From positions 1-40,207 of the forward strand of contig CANJBQ010000028.1 in NCBI GenBank assembly GCA_947472645.1: 40,207 nucleotides of DNA. Direction: 5' to 3'. Positions within the stretch are counted from its first letter, which is position 1; every line of letters begins with the position of its first letter. A model generated the notes under the pieces. The model saw nothing but the letters and a program-made list of their open reading frames with translations, did not search any database and was not told the DNA's origin. The stretch comes from Burkholderiaceae bacterium (GTDB taxonomy: Bacteria > Pseudomonadota > Gammaproteobacteria > Burkholderiales > Burkholderiaceae). This document shows positions 19,703 to 28,513 of the stretch, piece by piece. The translations under genes were made by a program, and so were the position numbers.

Positions 19703-20965
19703 TTAGATAAAGCGAAAAGCCAAAATAGCCACAATTGTTGGAATGATAGCCGCAAGTAAAAGGTAGAAAGCACTTACAGTGCGATTGGTAAAGTGATCTC
19801 GCAGAATCGATAGGCCAGCAGGATTTGGAGCATTCGCGATCACAGTGAGTCCACCACCAGTAACAGCACCAGCTACTAGAGCTATTCTGAACTCCAAGGA
19901 GGTCCCATCAACTAGTGAGCCTAAATACGTAATGGCTGCATTGTCGGTTAATGCGGTCAGGCCTACGGTGCCATAGAATGCAACCATCGGGGTCATACTT
20001 TGCAATACAGGCTGTAACCACCATTTTTGAAGACTTCCAAGAACGACTAATCCGGCTAGAAAAAAAGCCACCAACAAAGCTTCCCTCAAAATTAAAGGGT
20101 TTTGATACTTGGCATATGCGGTAGTAAATCCTAGAAAAAACAAAAATAACCATAGAAAAACAGCTGGGTAATGAGCGAATACAACTACACCAGCTAAAAA
20201 AATGATATGAACGAGGATGACAGTTAAGGGCATATCTTCTTTTATCGGTTCAATAAACTCTTTGGGAAGTTGTTTGTGAAAAAAGAAGGTGATTAAAAGG
20301 GCGTTAATAAATACGGCGACAGCAGCTCGATCACCAAAAGTCGTAAACATAAAAGGGGTCGTCCATTCCCAGGCTGCTGCTACCATCAGCACTGGCGGAG
20401 CGGCAAAGTTAGTTAACGTTCCACCAATCGACACGTTCACAAACAGAACCCCAATAATGGCGTACTGTAACTTGAGAGGTAAGCCGGCCTTATAGAAACG
20501 ATCCCTTAGTAATAATGCAGCGATAGTCATGGCCGCAGGCTCTGTAATGAAAGATCCTAATAATGGAACAAAAGACAAGCTAATAAAAAATATGGCTGTA
20601 TTTTTAGGTAAGGAAGTAACTTTAAATATCCAATAGGACATAAAATTGATACAACGGCTAGCAAAAGACAGAATGGGTTTTGAGGCAGCCACCACCATGA
20701 CCGCAAAAACAAACAGTGCTTCAGTATAGTTTTGCTCCTCTACAAAATGAACGGCTTCTTGACTACCCTGCAAAGTGAAAAGGGTGAGTACCAATACGAG
20801 AGCCCAAAAGCCAAAAACTACTTCAACCTCAGCTAAAAGATGAAATAAACCGGCATGCCTTGAGGCGGTATGGGAGAGCCTCTCAAAAAATGAGGTCATA
20901 AAGGTGTGCAAAATAGCGGTGACAAATAAGCACGTGGCGATGATTTCAATATTTGTAGGGTTCAT
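19703..20965 (-). CDS. Putative Na+/H+ antiporter (12-TM-type membrane protein)
   Basis: A 420-residue integral membrane protein with about eleven hydrophobic segments. The conserved stretches GSFITEPAAMTIAALLL (about 146-162), NVSIGGTLTNFAAPPVLMVA (about 182-201), TALTDNAAITYLGSL and VTGGGLTVIANAPNPAG resemble the putative Na+/H+ antiporter family (Pfam Na_H_antiport_3) of the ion-transporter superfamily. The two helix-breaking Asn/Pro-rich motifs fit an ion-binding site in each repeat half. Substrate is unproven. It is divergent from the glycosyltransferase gene at 21060 and lies 72 bp upstream of the miaB start on the same strand. Confidence 0.75.
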   Translation of the reverse strand: MNPTNIEIIATCLFVTAILHTFMTSFFERLSHTASRHAGLFHLLAEVEVVFGFWALVLVLTLFTLQGSQEAVHFVEEQNYTEALFVFAVMVVAASKPILSFASRCINFMSYWIFKVTSLPKNTAIFFISLSFVPLLGSFITEPAAMTIAALLLRDRFYKAGLPLKLQYAIIGVLFVNVSIGGTLTNFAAPPVLMVAAAWEWTTPFMFTTFGDRAAVAVFINALLITFFFHKQLPKEFIEPIKEDMPLTVILVHIIFLAGVVVFAHYPAVFLWLFLFFLGFTTAYAKYQNPLILREALLVAFFLAGLVVLGSLQKWWLQPVLQSMTPMVAFYGTVGLTALTDNAAITYLGSLVDGTSLEFRIALVAGAVTGGGLTVIANAPNPAGLSILRDHFTNRTVSAFYLLLAAIIPTIVAILAFRFI

Positions 20966-21059
20966 TGTTTCGGTATGGGGTTTATCTAATTGATTTTAAG
21001 AAGAGCAACATGTTATATCATTTGTAACATTATCTATTTTAAAAGTATCTTATTACATA
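20966..21059. promoter_or_regulatory. Divergent intergenic region with a dyad
   Basis: A 94-bp AT-rich gap between divergent genes. It holds an inverted repeat with arms ATGTTA (21010-21015) and TAACAT (21025-21030) separated by 9 bp, the spacing expected of a dimeric repressor operator. No clear -35/-10 pair could be fixed. Regulation of either gene is only inferred. Confidence 0.3.
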
Positions 21060-22490
21060 ATGTCTAAAAACCTTCAGCGCTTGACCTTTGCCCTGATGGT
21101 TTTTCAATTAGTCTATTGGACATTGATTCCCTTTATAGCTCATCATGCTCCCCCATTGGATGTCACGGAGATGTATGGTTGGAGCCTGAGTTTCGAATGG
21201 GGCTTTTATAAGCACCCACCAATGCCGACTTGGCTTGTCGCATTAGTACAAATGATGGTTGGCAAAAATATGCTGTCACTATTTCTTTGTGCGAGCTTGG
21301 TGATTAGCGTTACATACTATTGTGTAGCATGGCTAGCTGGGCGATTTTTATCGGAAAAAGAAGCAATCGTAGCTGTATTTTTATATGCGTTGACGATTTA
21401 TTGTCATCTTTGGTCGACGGATTTTAACCATAATCAAATGCAAATGCCCTTTTGGGCACTTAGTCTTGTTTGTATCGTCAAGACCCTTGATACAGGTAGT
21501 TTGAAGTGGGCCAGTGTATTAGGTGTGGTGATGGGTTGTAATGCTTTATCTAAATATACTGCGGCATTCATTTTGCCATGCGCCCTATTTCTTTTAGCGG
21601 TATCGCCAGCTTGGCGAAAAAAGCTCAATTGGCAAATGATCGCGATTGCTAGTATTAGTTTTTTAATGGTCTTTGGCCCACACCTCTATTGGCTAACTCA
21701 GCATAATTTCTTGCCATTTCATTATGTTGGTGAGCGTTTTGATGAGCTAAAGGACTCTAATCTATTATTTGCTTGGTTCGATTATTTAGGCAATATAGCA
21801 CTCGCTCATTTATGTTTAATCTTTGCAGCACTCTACCTCGTTAGAAAAAAAATAAAGCTTTATTCAATTTCAAAAGAAAGCCAGATTTTTATTTGGGTCA
21901 TGGGTGTCGGCCCAGTCTTGTTAACCCTTATAGTTGGTTTATTTGAACCACTTTATTATCGTTGGGTCATCCCCATGTTGCCGATGATTACGATTTTTGC
22001 TGCAATGATGTTGAAGGGCCGAATGGCAGAATTATTTAGTAAAAGAGCCTTTGCAATATTTATTATTTTAGAAGTCATATTTGGACTTACTTACCTTTTC
22101 AAAGATCAGATGAATCCTCATCAATCCGCCAGGGGTAAGTACCCGGCGCCAGAAATCGCACACGCCATATATCAAGAGTGGCATCATTTATATCCAACCC
22201 ATTCGTTAAAGATTGTTTCTGGGGGGGAGTGGGACGCTGGTTTTGTGAGTTTATTTTCACCCGATAAAACCTATGTCTATACTCATGCAGATTCTGTTAT
22301 CACACCTTGGGTCAAAGAGTCAGATGTTCATGATTGTGGTATGGTTATGATGAGTCCATCTGAGGAAGATCTCCATCGATTTAAACAAGCGAAGATACAA
22401 AAGCCTTTACGCATTTCCTCAAAGAATTCAGAAGAAGTAGAAGTACACTACGCAATCAGTCCACCGCAAGGAAACTGTCAACTAAAGTAG
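21060..22490 (+). CDS. PMT/ArnT-like membrane glycosyltransferase
   Basis: A 476-residue polytopic membrane protein of the dolichyl-phosphate-mannose mannosyltransferase/ArnT superfamily (GT-C fold). The first periplasmic loop carries PPLDVTEMYGWS with the likely catalytic D34, then KHPPMPTWL, both typical of bacterial GT39/GT83-like enzymes. About ten hydrophobic segments follow, then a soluble C-terminal part (residues about 350-476). It probably moves a sugar from a polyprenyl-phosphate donor onto a lipid or glycan at the periplasmic face; donor and acceptor cannot be told. The ATG lacks a good Shine-Dalgarno. An MgtC-like gene follows after 17 bp. Confidence 0.78.
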   Translation: MSKNLQRLTFALMVFQLVYWTLIPFIAHHAPPLDVTEMYGWSLSFEWGFYKHPPMPTWLVALVQMMVGKNMLSLFLCASLVISVTYYCVAWLAGRFLSEKEAIVAVFLYALTIYCHLWSTDFNHNQMQMPFWALSLVCIVKTLDTGSLKWASVLGVVMGCNALSKYTAAFILPCALFLLAVSPAWRKKLNWQMIAIASISFLMVFGPHLYWLTQHNFLPFHYVGERFDELKDSNLLFAWFDYLGNIALAHLCLIFAALYLVRKKIKLYSISKESQIFIWVMGVGPVLLTLIVGLFEPLYYRWVIPMLPMITIFAAMMLKGRMAELFSKRAFAIFIILEVIFGLTYLFKDQMNPHQSARGKYPAPEIAHAIYQEWHHLYPTHSLKIVSGGEWDAGFVSLFSPDKTYVYTHADSVITPWVKESDVHDCGMVMMSPSEEDLHRFKQAKIQKPLRISSKNSEEVEVHYAISPPQGNCQLK

Positions 22491-22507
22491 CCTTTTGAAA
22501 AGAGTCA

Positions 22508-22990
22508 ATGATGCCCAACGAATTATTACTCACTGAAATTACCATCAGATTAGGCCTTGCATTATTAGCCGGTATTATTCTTGGGCTCAATCGTTGGTTA
22601 CACCATAAATCTGCTGGAATCAGGACACACTCTTTAGTTAGTGTTGGCGCTGCTTTAGCAATTTTACTAATGTCGTCTATGGTTGGAGGTGATGCTCAAG
22701 CTCAAAGTCATGTATTACAAGGCATTGTCTCTGGTATTGGTTTTTTAGGGGCTGGAGTAATTTTGCATAATGGCATAGGAGGGTCCGTAAAAGGCTTAAC
22801 AACCGCAGCCAGTATTTGGGTAGTTGCTGTGATTGGTTGTTGTTTTGGGGCTGGTCAATTAATGATTGGTATGGCCGGACTTGGAACTATCTTACTAATT
22901 CTTCTGATTGGCCGACCAATAGAGGTTACGGCTGCTAAATTAATGGGAACTAATCGAAGTTCTGAATTGGATCATGATGATCCTAAATAA
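22508..22990 (+). CDS. MgtC/SapB family membrane protein
   Basis: Small inner-membrane protein of the MgtC/SapB family: 160 residues with four to five hydrophobic segments. The signature GLNRWLHHKSAGIRTHSLVSVGAALAIL is seen near residues 25-52, followed by GIVSGIGFLGAGVILHNG and VKGLTTAASIWVVAVIG. It lacks the C-terminal soluble domain of Salmonella MgtC, so it belongs to the short form whose function is not settled. Two ATGs (22508 and 22511) are possible starts. It probably shares a transcript with the upstream glycosyltransferase. Confidence 0.85.
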   Translation: MMPNELLLTEITIRLGLALLAGIILGLNRWLHHKSAGIRTHSLVSVGAALAILLMSSMVGGDAQAQSHVLQGIVSGIGFLGAGVILHNGIGGSVKGLTTAASIWVVAVIGCCFGAGQLMIGMAGLGTILLILLIGRPIEVTAAKLMGTNRSSELDHDDPK

Positions 22991-23214
22991 TGCAAAGTAA
23001 AGCAAATCACCCCCCCAAAACTCTATAAAAACCTGAGTTTCTAACTAGTTATTTAGTATATTCATGGATCACGAAGGTCATCTATACGAGAAAAGATGCT
23101 GTAAATAAGCAATTTAAATTAGATTTGCCCCTGGGGAGTAGGTATTTAGATGAATTGATTCAAGGGGGGCAATATGGTACCTTTTAGATAGAACAATGAA
23201 AAAGGAGATTAACT
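22991..23214. other. Intergenic region before the DUF1080 lipoprotein gene
   Basis: A 224-bp gap with no recognised gene. A strong Shine-Dalgarno (AAAAAGGAGATT) lies just before the GTG at 23215. A start-less open frame crosses part of it (listed among the rejected items). No clear terminator or promoter was found. Confidence 0.4.
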
Positions 23215-23823
23215 GTGAATCTATTCTCAAATAAAAGATGGTTTGTCGTCATTTCAGCTCTTGCGTTGATTTCATGCGCCAGCTTAAACCGCCCAAGTGG
23301 AGATGGTTGGATGACGATGTTTGATCGTGGAAGTAATTTAAATCAATGGACACAAGTAGCTAGCGCAAATTGGCGGATTCAATATGGGAGTCTTCAAGCA
23401 GATTTTTTAAATGGTAAAGATCCTAGTTATCTTGTTAATAAAACAAAATATAAAGATTTTCATATGTACGTGGAATTTTGGGCTGACGCACAAACGAATA
23501 GTGGGGTTTTTATTCGCTGCAAATCTGCCGAAAAGATAGATGCTGTTGGTTGTTATGAGGTTAATATTTGGGATACGCGTCCTGACCCTTCTTATGGGAC
23601 GGCCGCAATTGTGGACGTAGCTAAAGTCAAAGAACCATATCCAAAGGCTGGAGGTAAGTGGAATGTTATGGAAATTACTGCGAAGGGTAATCAGTTAACA
23701 GTTAAGTTCAACGGTGAGATAACAGTAGATACTTCAGATAACCGACTTGCTGATGGTTATATAGCTCTGCAATATGGTTCAGGAATTATTAAGTTCAGAA
23801 ATGTGATGATTAAAAATTTATGA
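23215..23823 (+). CDS. DUF1080 (3-keto-disaccharide hydrolase-type) lipoprotein
   Basis: A 202-residue predicted lipoprotein: a signal peptide with lipobox LISC (Cys21), then a single DUF1080 concanavalin-like domain. Family hallmarks are FDRGSNLNQWTQ, SGVFIRCKSAEK, GCYEVNIWDTRPDPSYGTAAI and PYPKAGGKWNVMEITAKGNQLTVKFNG. The family includes 3-keto-disaccharide hydrolases and sugar-binding proteins, but the substrate here is unknown. The start is GTG, decided by a strong AAGGAG site at normal spacing. The gene ends 9 bp before the stop of the convergent TPR-glycosyltransferase gene. Confidence 0.85.
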   Translation: MNLFSNKRWFVVISALALISCASLNRPSGDGWMTMFDRGSNLNQWTQVASANWRIQYGSLQADFLNGKDPSYLVNKTKYKDFHMYVEFWADAQTNSGVFIRCKSAEKIDAVGCYEVNIWDTRPDPSYGTAAIVDVAKVKEPYPKAGGKWNVMEITAKGNQLTVKFNGEITVDTSDNRLADGYIALQYGSGIIKFRNVMIKNL

Positions 23824-23832
23824 TGTACTCAT

Positions 23833-25818
23833 TTATGGATCAATATAAATATGCTCGGGGCTTAAGTTGGCCTGATATCTGGTATAAATTTTAGTGTAGG
23901 CTGCCTCAATATGTTGAGTTAAGAGTTGTGTATTAAAGACAGGGGTTGAAGACCGGTTGAGTGAAAGCTTTTCTTTGATGTGAAGAAGCTTATCAGGATT
24001 GGTGGCTAATTCGATTGCTAATGACTCATATTCATCTTTTGAATAAGTGATGAGCTCAGGTAATTTAATTGCCCTCAACAGGCTAGCAGCAACTCTAGCT
24101 TGAAATGATTTTCCAATTAATGTCAGTAGTGGAAGGCCCGCCCATAAAGCGTCACTTGCCGTAGTATGGGCGTTATAGGGAAGCGTATCTAGGAATAAAT
24201 CTGCCTCCTTCAACCGAGAGAGATGTTCAGCAATAGGCATTTTTTTTGCAAAAACTAATTGATCTTTTGAAATAGCTCTTTTACCAGCTTCTTTAATCAG
24301 ATTTTCTTTAACCGTTTGGTTGTCTTCAAAAAGCCAAAGAATGCTACCGGAAACACTTTTGAGTATTCGTGCAAAGCTATCCAAATTACTCGCTGTAATT
24401 TTGTAGTTATTATTAAAACAACAAAAGATAAATCCTTTTTGAGGAAGACCTAAGTCAGCTCGAGAAAATTGAATATTTGCCATTTTACGTTTGGAGTCAT
24501 TGACTTGATATGTATTTGGTAGGTAAATAATTTTTTCAGAATAGAACGACTGACTTTCTGGCGGAATTAAAGTTTGATCAGCAATAATGTAATCAATAAA
24601 ATTTGCACCCATCGTACCTGGGTAGCCAAGATAATTTACTTGTAAAGGAGCGGCTCGGTAGGCAAATATTCCGGTACGGTGATCTTTCGTAAACCCTTTA
24701 AGGTCGATAGCAATATCTATTCTTTTTTCTCTAGATAAGTTGGCAATCTCTTTGTCTGACAACATATCTACATCAAGAAATTCATCGAAAGTATTCATCA
24801 AACGTTGCCGCGATTCATCATCAAAGCTAGGGCCAAAAGAGAAAGCAATAATTTCAAAATGGTCTTTATTATGTAATTCAAAAAATTCTGCCATTAGATA
24901 AGACGTGGCGTGATTATGAAAGTCGGCAGAAAAGTAACCAATACGAATTTTCTTATTAAGAATATGAGGGATGTTATCTAACGAATTATCAATTGAGTAC
25001 TTATCTTTAACAAAAATCTTTGCGGCTGCTAAATGAATCTCTGGAGAGTCAACTAATGGGAGTGTGGAAAATGGAAACGCTACCTTAAGTTTCATATTGA
25101 TTTTTTTTATTAGCTGCTCAACTTCAGATTCAAGCTGGTTCCAGTCGCCAATTAATATTTTGATATAAAGGTAATAGCCTAGTAGGTAGTCAGAATCAGG
25201 CTTTAATTTCATTGCCTTTTCATAAACGTCTAAAGTTGCATCGTATCGCTTGAGAGATTGCAAAGTAAGTACTTTATTTAACAACCCTTCGTAGTAATCC
25301 GGCTTAAGATTTAGGGCCATTTCATAAGCAAGAAATGCTTCCTCATGCCGATTGAGCGCGGCTAAGGTAATTCCTTTATTTAACCAAACTTCAGGATATT
25401 TTGCATGAAGATTAATTCCTCGCTCGTAAGCTATCAGGGCCGCATCGTAATTTTTTAGCTTAGTTAAAGCTAAACCTTTATTTGACCAGGCCTGATAGGA
25501 TTTTGGATTAAGAGTAATTGCTTGCTCAAAATAAATTAATGCGGATTTGAAGTTTAATTGTGCAGTATCGATTAGACCTAAATTGAGAAATGCTTCCGTA
25601 TTGTTTTTATCTAAAATAATAGTTTTTTGAAGAAGAACCTTAGCCTCAGAAAGCTTACTCAGTTTAATTTGAGTTGCTGAGAGGTTGGTTAGAGTCGATA
25701 CTCGATCTGGCATAATTTTGAGTGACTCTAGAAAATGAAATTCAGCTTTTTCAAATTGATCCGCTTGAAAAAAGCCTAGGCCATCTAAAAAATGCTGCTT
25801 TGCGATTTCAAAACTCAT
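23833..25818 (-). CDS. TPR protein with O-GlcNAc-transferase-like (GT41) domain
   Basis: A 661-residue cytosolic protein. Residues 1-215 are tandem 34-residue TPR units (for example AWSNKGLALTKLKNYDAALIAYERGI). From about 290 a GT41/SPINDLY-type catalytic domain follows: GYFSADFHNHATS (H303 matches the OGT catalytic-region His), AYRAAPLQVNYLGYPGTMG, CCFNNNYKI (with the conserved UDP-binding Lys) and NAHTTASDALWAGLPLLTL. It probably moves a sugar from a nucleotide sugar to Ser/Thr of a protein; bacterial members often modify flagellins or adhesins. Its target is unknown. It lies 59 bp after a second TPR glycosyltransferase-like gene. The ATG is preceded by GGGGGCAG. Confidence 0.87.
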   Translation of the reverse strand: MSFEIAKQHFLDGLGFFQADQFEKAEFHFLESLKIMPDRVSTLTNLSATQIKLSKLSEAKVLLQKTIILDKNNTEAFLNLGLIDTAQLNFKSALIYFEQAITLNPKSYQAWSNKGLALTKLKNYDAALIAYERGINLHAKYPEVWLNKGITLAALNRHEEAFLAYEMALNLKPDYYEGLLNKVLTLQSLKRYDATLDVYEKAMKLKPDSDYLLGYYLYIKILIGDWNQLESEVEQLIKKINMKLKVAFPFSTLPLVDSPEIHLAAAKIFVKDKYSIDNSLDNIPHILNKKIRIGYFSADFHNHATSYLMAEFFELHNKDHFEIIAFSFGPSFDDESRQRLMNTFDEFLDVDMLSDKEIANLSREKRIDIAIDLKGFTKDHRTGIFAYRAAPLQVNYLGYPGTMGANFIDYIIADQTLIPPESQSFYSEKIIYLPNTYQVNDSKRKMANIQFSRADLGLPQKGFIFCCFNNNYKITASNLDSFARILKSVSGSILWLFEDNQTVKENLIKEAGKRAISKDQLVFAKKMPIAEHLSRLKEADLFLDTLPYNAHTTASDALWAGLPLLTLIGKSFQARVAASLLRAIKLPELITYSKDEYESLAIELATNPDKLLHIKEKLSLNRSSTPVFNTQLLTQHIEAAYTKIYTRYQANLSPEHIYIDP

Positions 25819-25877
25819 GCTGCCCCCAAAAAATTATTTCTTGATTTGTTGAAAGTAATTATGATGTAAAGAAAAAA

Positions 25878-27635
25878 TTATAAGGTTGTAAACGCCAATA
25901 AGTCAGCCTTTACTTTGGTCAACACACTTTCCCAATGATATATTCTATCTTGTCTATAAAGCTTTGCTGATGGGTACCAAGGGCTGTCATCCCTGTTTAA
26001 TAGCCAACGCCAATCTGCGACATGGGATAATAATATCCATGTTTTTTTCCCTAAAGAGCAACTTAAATGCGGAACGCTGGTACAAGTGCTAATTACTAAA
26101 TCAACGCATTCTATTAATGCGGCTGTATCACTGAAATCCTTTAATTGGCTCCCAAAAAACTGAATCTGAGGATTTGATGCAAGAGTTTTTTTATCAACAT
26201 CTTTAATTTCTTTTTGAAGACAAATATATTCAAAACCTTCCTTAGGGAGGGCTTGTAACAGTTCAAAAAGAGTTAAACTCCTTAGATTGTCATCTTTGAA
26301 GGAGGATAGACTACTCCAAGCTAGTCCAATCCGCGGGCACTTTTGAAGGCCTAATTTCTGACGCCAATGATCTACTTTTTCGTAATCGCTGGTAATTGAT
26401 AAATCTGTTGGTGGAATCGTATCCTCATTAGTTTTGAATGCTAAGGGTAAGGACAAAATCGGACATTGGTAGTCAAAATTAGGCAATTTGTGACCTAATG
26501 CAATAATATGATTAGCACCTTTTAAATGTTTTAGTAATGGGATTAAAGGTGGCTGAATTTCAAGAATGATTGTGGCGCCAAGTTTGCTGACCATAGGTAT
26601 GTATCGACAAAATTGAATCATGTCTCCTAAGCCTTGTTCTGCAAACAATAAAATGGTTTTACCTATTAACGATGTCTCACCAAGCCAAAGTGGCTTAGAA
26701 AAATTTCTTTTTGCTGTTATTGCTGAGTCTCTTTTCCACCGCCACTCGTACTTTTGCCAGCCATCATTAAAGTTACCATTTAACAAATCAATCACAGCTA
26801 GATTCCAATTCGCCTCAACGTAGTTTGGGTCAAGTTGAATAGCTTTTTTATATTGAGCAAACGCTCGATCTAATCTCTTAAATGCTTGTAAAGCTACGCC
26901 GAGATTATTATAGGCTTTGGTAAATTTGGGATTTATACTAATGGCTTTTTCATAACTAAGTATTGCCTCCTCAATTCGCTTTAGTTCATATAAGGCTAAG
27001 CCACGGTTATTAAAGGCTTCTACAAAATCAGGTTTGATATTAATTGAACAATCGAAATTCATCAGCGCATCTTCAGAACGGCCGAGTTCTTGTAATGCAA
27101 CACCACGATTATTAAACGCTTCTGCTAAAGCCGGATTTAACAAAATAGCTTTATCGTAATAGATGATTGCTTCTTTGAATCGTTTAAGGCCTTGCAACGC
27201 CATACCTAAACTATTGTATGCATCGGAAAATTCTGGATTATAAATGATAGCTTTTTTATAACTGCTGATGGCCTCTTCCGAACGTTGAAGCTTGATGAAA
27301 ACATTTCCTCGATTAAGATATGCTTGAGAATAATTTGGTTTTATTCTTAAAGCATGCTCATAACATACGATAGCCTCATTCAATTTGCCAAGTTCATTTA
27401 AGGCATTTCCAAGGTTATTTTGCGCGGTCGGATGTTCAGAATTAATATTTAGCGCTTTTGTTAAAAATTCAACCGAAGCAGGATATTTTTGTAACTGGCC
27501 ATAAAGTGTGCCTAAAAGCCATAACGCATCAAAATGTTGAGGGTGTAACTTTAATATTTGCTCATAAATGAGTTGTGCTTCAGGGTAATTCCCTCGTTGA
27601 TGAAGTTCAAAACCCTGTTGAATAGAAGTCTTCAC
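25878..27635 (-). CDS. TPR protein with GT9-like C-terminal domain
   Basis: A 585-residue protein: about eight TPR units (residues 1-300) and a C-terminal domain resembling ADP-heptose:LPS heptosyltransferases (GT9-like), with LFAEQGLGDMIQFCRYIPM, GLAWSSLSSFKDDNLRSL, DTAALIECVDLVIST and SCSLGKKTWILL followed by DWRWLLNRDDSPWYP. Such TPR-GT9-like proteins often accompany TPR-GT41 enzymes. The usual DTSVAHL motif is CTSVPHL here, so catalytic competence is uncertain. The only suitable start is a GTG at 27635, without a clear Shine-Dalgarno. It probably forms a two-gene unit with the gene at 23833. Confidence 0.82.
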   Translation of the reverse strand: MKTSIQQGFELHQRGNYPEAQLIYEQILKLHPQHFDALWLLGTLYGQLQKYPASVEFLTKALNINSEHPTAQNNLGNALNELGKLNEAIVCYEHALRIKPNYSQAYLNRGNVFIKLQRSEEAISSYKKAIIYNPEFSDAYNSLGMALQGLKRFKEAIIYYDKAILLNPALAEAFNNRGVALQELGRSEDALMNFDCSINIKPDFVEAFNNRGLALYELKRIEEAILSYEKAISINPKFTKAYNNLGVALQAFKRLDRAFAQYKKAIQLDPNYVEANWNLAVIDLLNGNFNDGWQKYEWRWKRDSAITAKRNFSKPLWLGETSLIGKTILLFAEQGLGDMIQFCRYIPMVSKLGATIILEIQPPLIPLLKHLKGANHIIALGHKLPNFDYQCPILSLPLAFKTNEDTIPPTDLSITSDYEKVDHWRQKLGLQKCPRIGLAWSSLSSFKDDNLRSLTLFELLQALPKEGFEYICLQKEIKDVDKKTLASNPQIQFFGSQLKDFSDTAALIECVDLVISTCTSVPHLSCSLGKKTWILLSHVADWRWLLNRDDSPWYPSAKLYRQDRIYHWESVLTKVKADLLAFTTL

Positions 27636-27888
27636 TGGAGGCTTAAATAATTTTCGATCATTAAAATGTGAGATAGTAGTGAGATGACGAGCTCTCTAAT
27701 GCCGCTATTTAATACATAATACCTGCTATACCAATTTCATATAATAAATGATATAAATTGATTTACTGGGCAATAACTCTTAAAAAAGACATATTAGTCT
27801 TTGTGATTAATGCACTAGTAGGTATGAAAAATATATAAATCTTAGTCCAATACCCCAAAAACCGATGATCAGCAACAAATTGTGCCAA
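27636..27888. other. AT-rich intergenic region
   Basis: A 253-bp gap between the 204-residue hypothetical gene and the TPR pair, all on the minus strand. No gene was recognised. It holds a weak hairpin at 27782-27802 (listed separately) and must contain any promoter for the TPR pair, but no confident -35/-10 pair could be fixed. Confidence 0.4.
27782..27802 (-). terminator. Weak hairpin with T-run after the 204-residue gene
   Basis: On the minus strand the arms AAAGAC and GTCTTT pair around a 6-nt loop and run on into further T residues. It lies about 90 bp past the stop of the 204-residue gene. The stem is short and AT-rich, so termination is doubtful. Confidence 0.3.
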
Positions 27889-28503
27889 TTAAGCTTGACT
27901 ACTAAAGAAGTTCCCCGTGTTACTTGAGCCGATGACAAGCTTCTCCATTTGCCCTAATAAATTGACTAAGGAGTGGTCGTCCATTGTTAATCCTGCATTT
28001 TGAAACATGGTTTGCGCTACCAATTCTAGATCTTTAACCGGATTATTCGATTTTGTTTTGGTTTGGTGCATGGCGTTGACATCATCGATGAGATCAAGTA
28101 ACTCATCTTCTAAAAGTGTTTGAGCCTGTGGGTGATGAAAGTGTGCATAACCGCTTTCAGTGATATTCGGGTGAGATGGAAAATCGACAGTACTTACTGC
28201 CGATTTCTGATGTTCAAAATCAAGTGCCTCCATAAGGGTTAATAAAAACACCTTGATAGATTGCGAAGAATCAAGAGAAGTGGAGTTCAAAAAAGAAGCA
28301 GAGAATCTTTTGTGAGGTCCTCGAAGTTGTGCCAGGCAAATCATTAATGCTTGAGCAACTTTAGTATCTGTCCCTGCAATGCCTGTGATACTTGGATTAA
28401 TGGTCATGCCCGGCATATTGACAGCAGTTGATTGCAATACACCCGCTAAATTTTGAACGCTGGCAGATAAGACCGCATTTGAATTAATTGGAGAAATTGT
28501 CAT
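27889..28503 (-). CDS. Hypothetical protein, paralogue A of a ~205-residue family
   Basis: I do not recognise a known family. The 204-residue protein has no signal peptide or membrane segment and is rich in Ser, Thr and Asn at both ends. It is a distant paralogue of the protein at 30209-30829: both carry the identical heptapeptide FLNSTSL (residues 71-77 here, 79-85 there) followed by an x-Ser-Ser and a V-F-L helix. Both have a GLxM...L...L..M..L helix near the C-terminus and a short Gly/Asn/Ser tail ending in Ala (here SSNTGNFFSSQA). His clusters (HFHHP, 121-125) are peculiar to this copy. The ATG lies 10 bp after the stop of a decayed HD-GYP gene fragment, so the gene probably once sat in an operon with it. 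No good Shine-Dalgarno. Confidence 0.7.
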   Translation of the reverse strand: MTISPINSNAVLSASVQNLAGVLQSTAVNMPGMTINPSITGIAGTDTKVAQALMICLAQLRGPHKRFSASFLNSTSLDSSQSIKVFLLTLMEALDFEHQKSAVSTVDFPSHPNITESGYAHFHHPQAQTLLEDELLDLIDDVNAMHQTKTKSNNPVKDLELVAQTMFQNAGLTMDDHSLVNLLGQMEKLVIGSSNTGNFFSSQA

Positions 28504-28513
28504 TGTGGCAGGC

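Noticed and set aside
19691..19712. Inverted repeat CTTTATC/GATAAAG at the end of the antiporter gene.
   Set aside because: Low-GC 7-bp stem spanning the stop codon with no T-run; likely chance.
23032..23187. About 50 codons open on the plus strand before the DUF1080 gene, ending ...LDELIQGGQYGTF and stop.
   Set aside because: No start codon in frame with a ribosome-binding site, no recognisable family, and a length reachable by chance; possibly a remnant, but not supportable.
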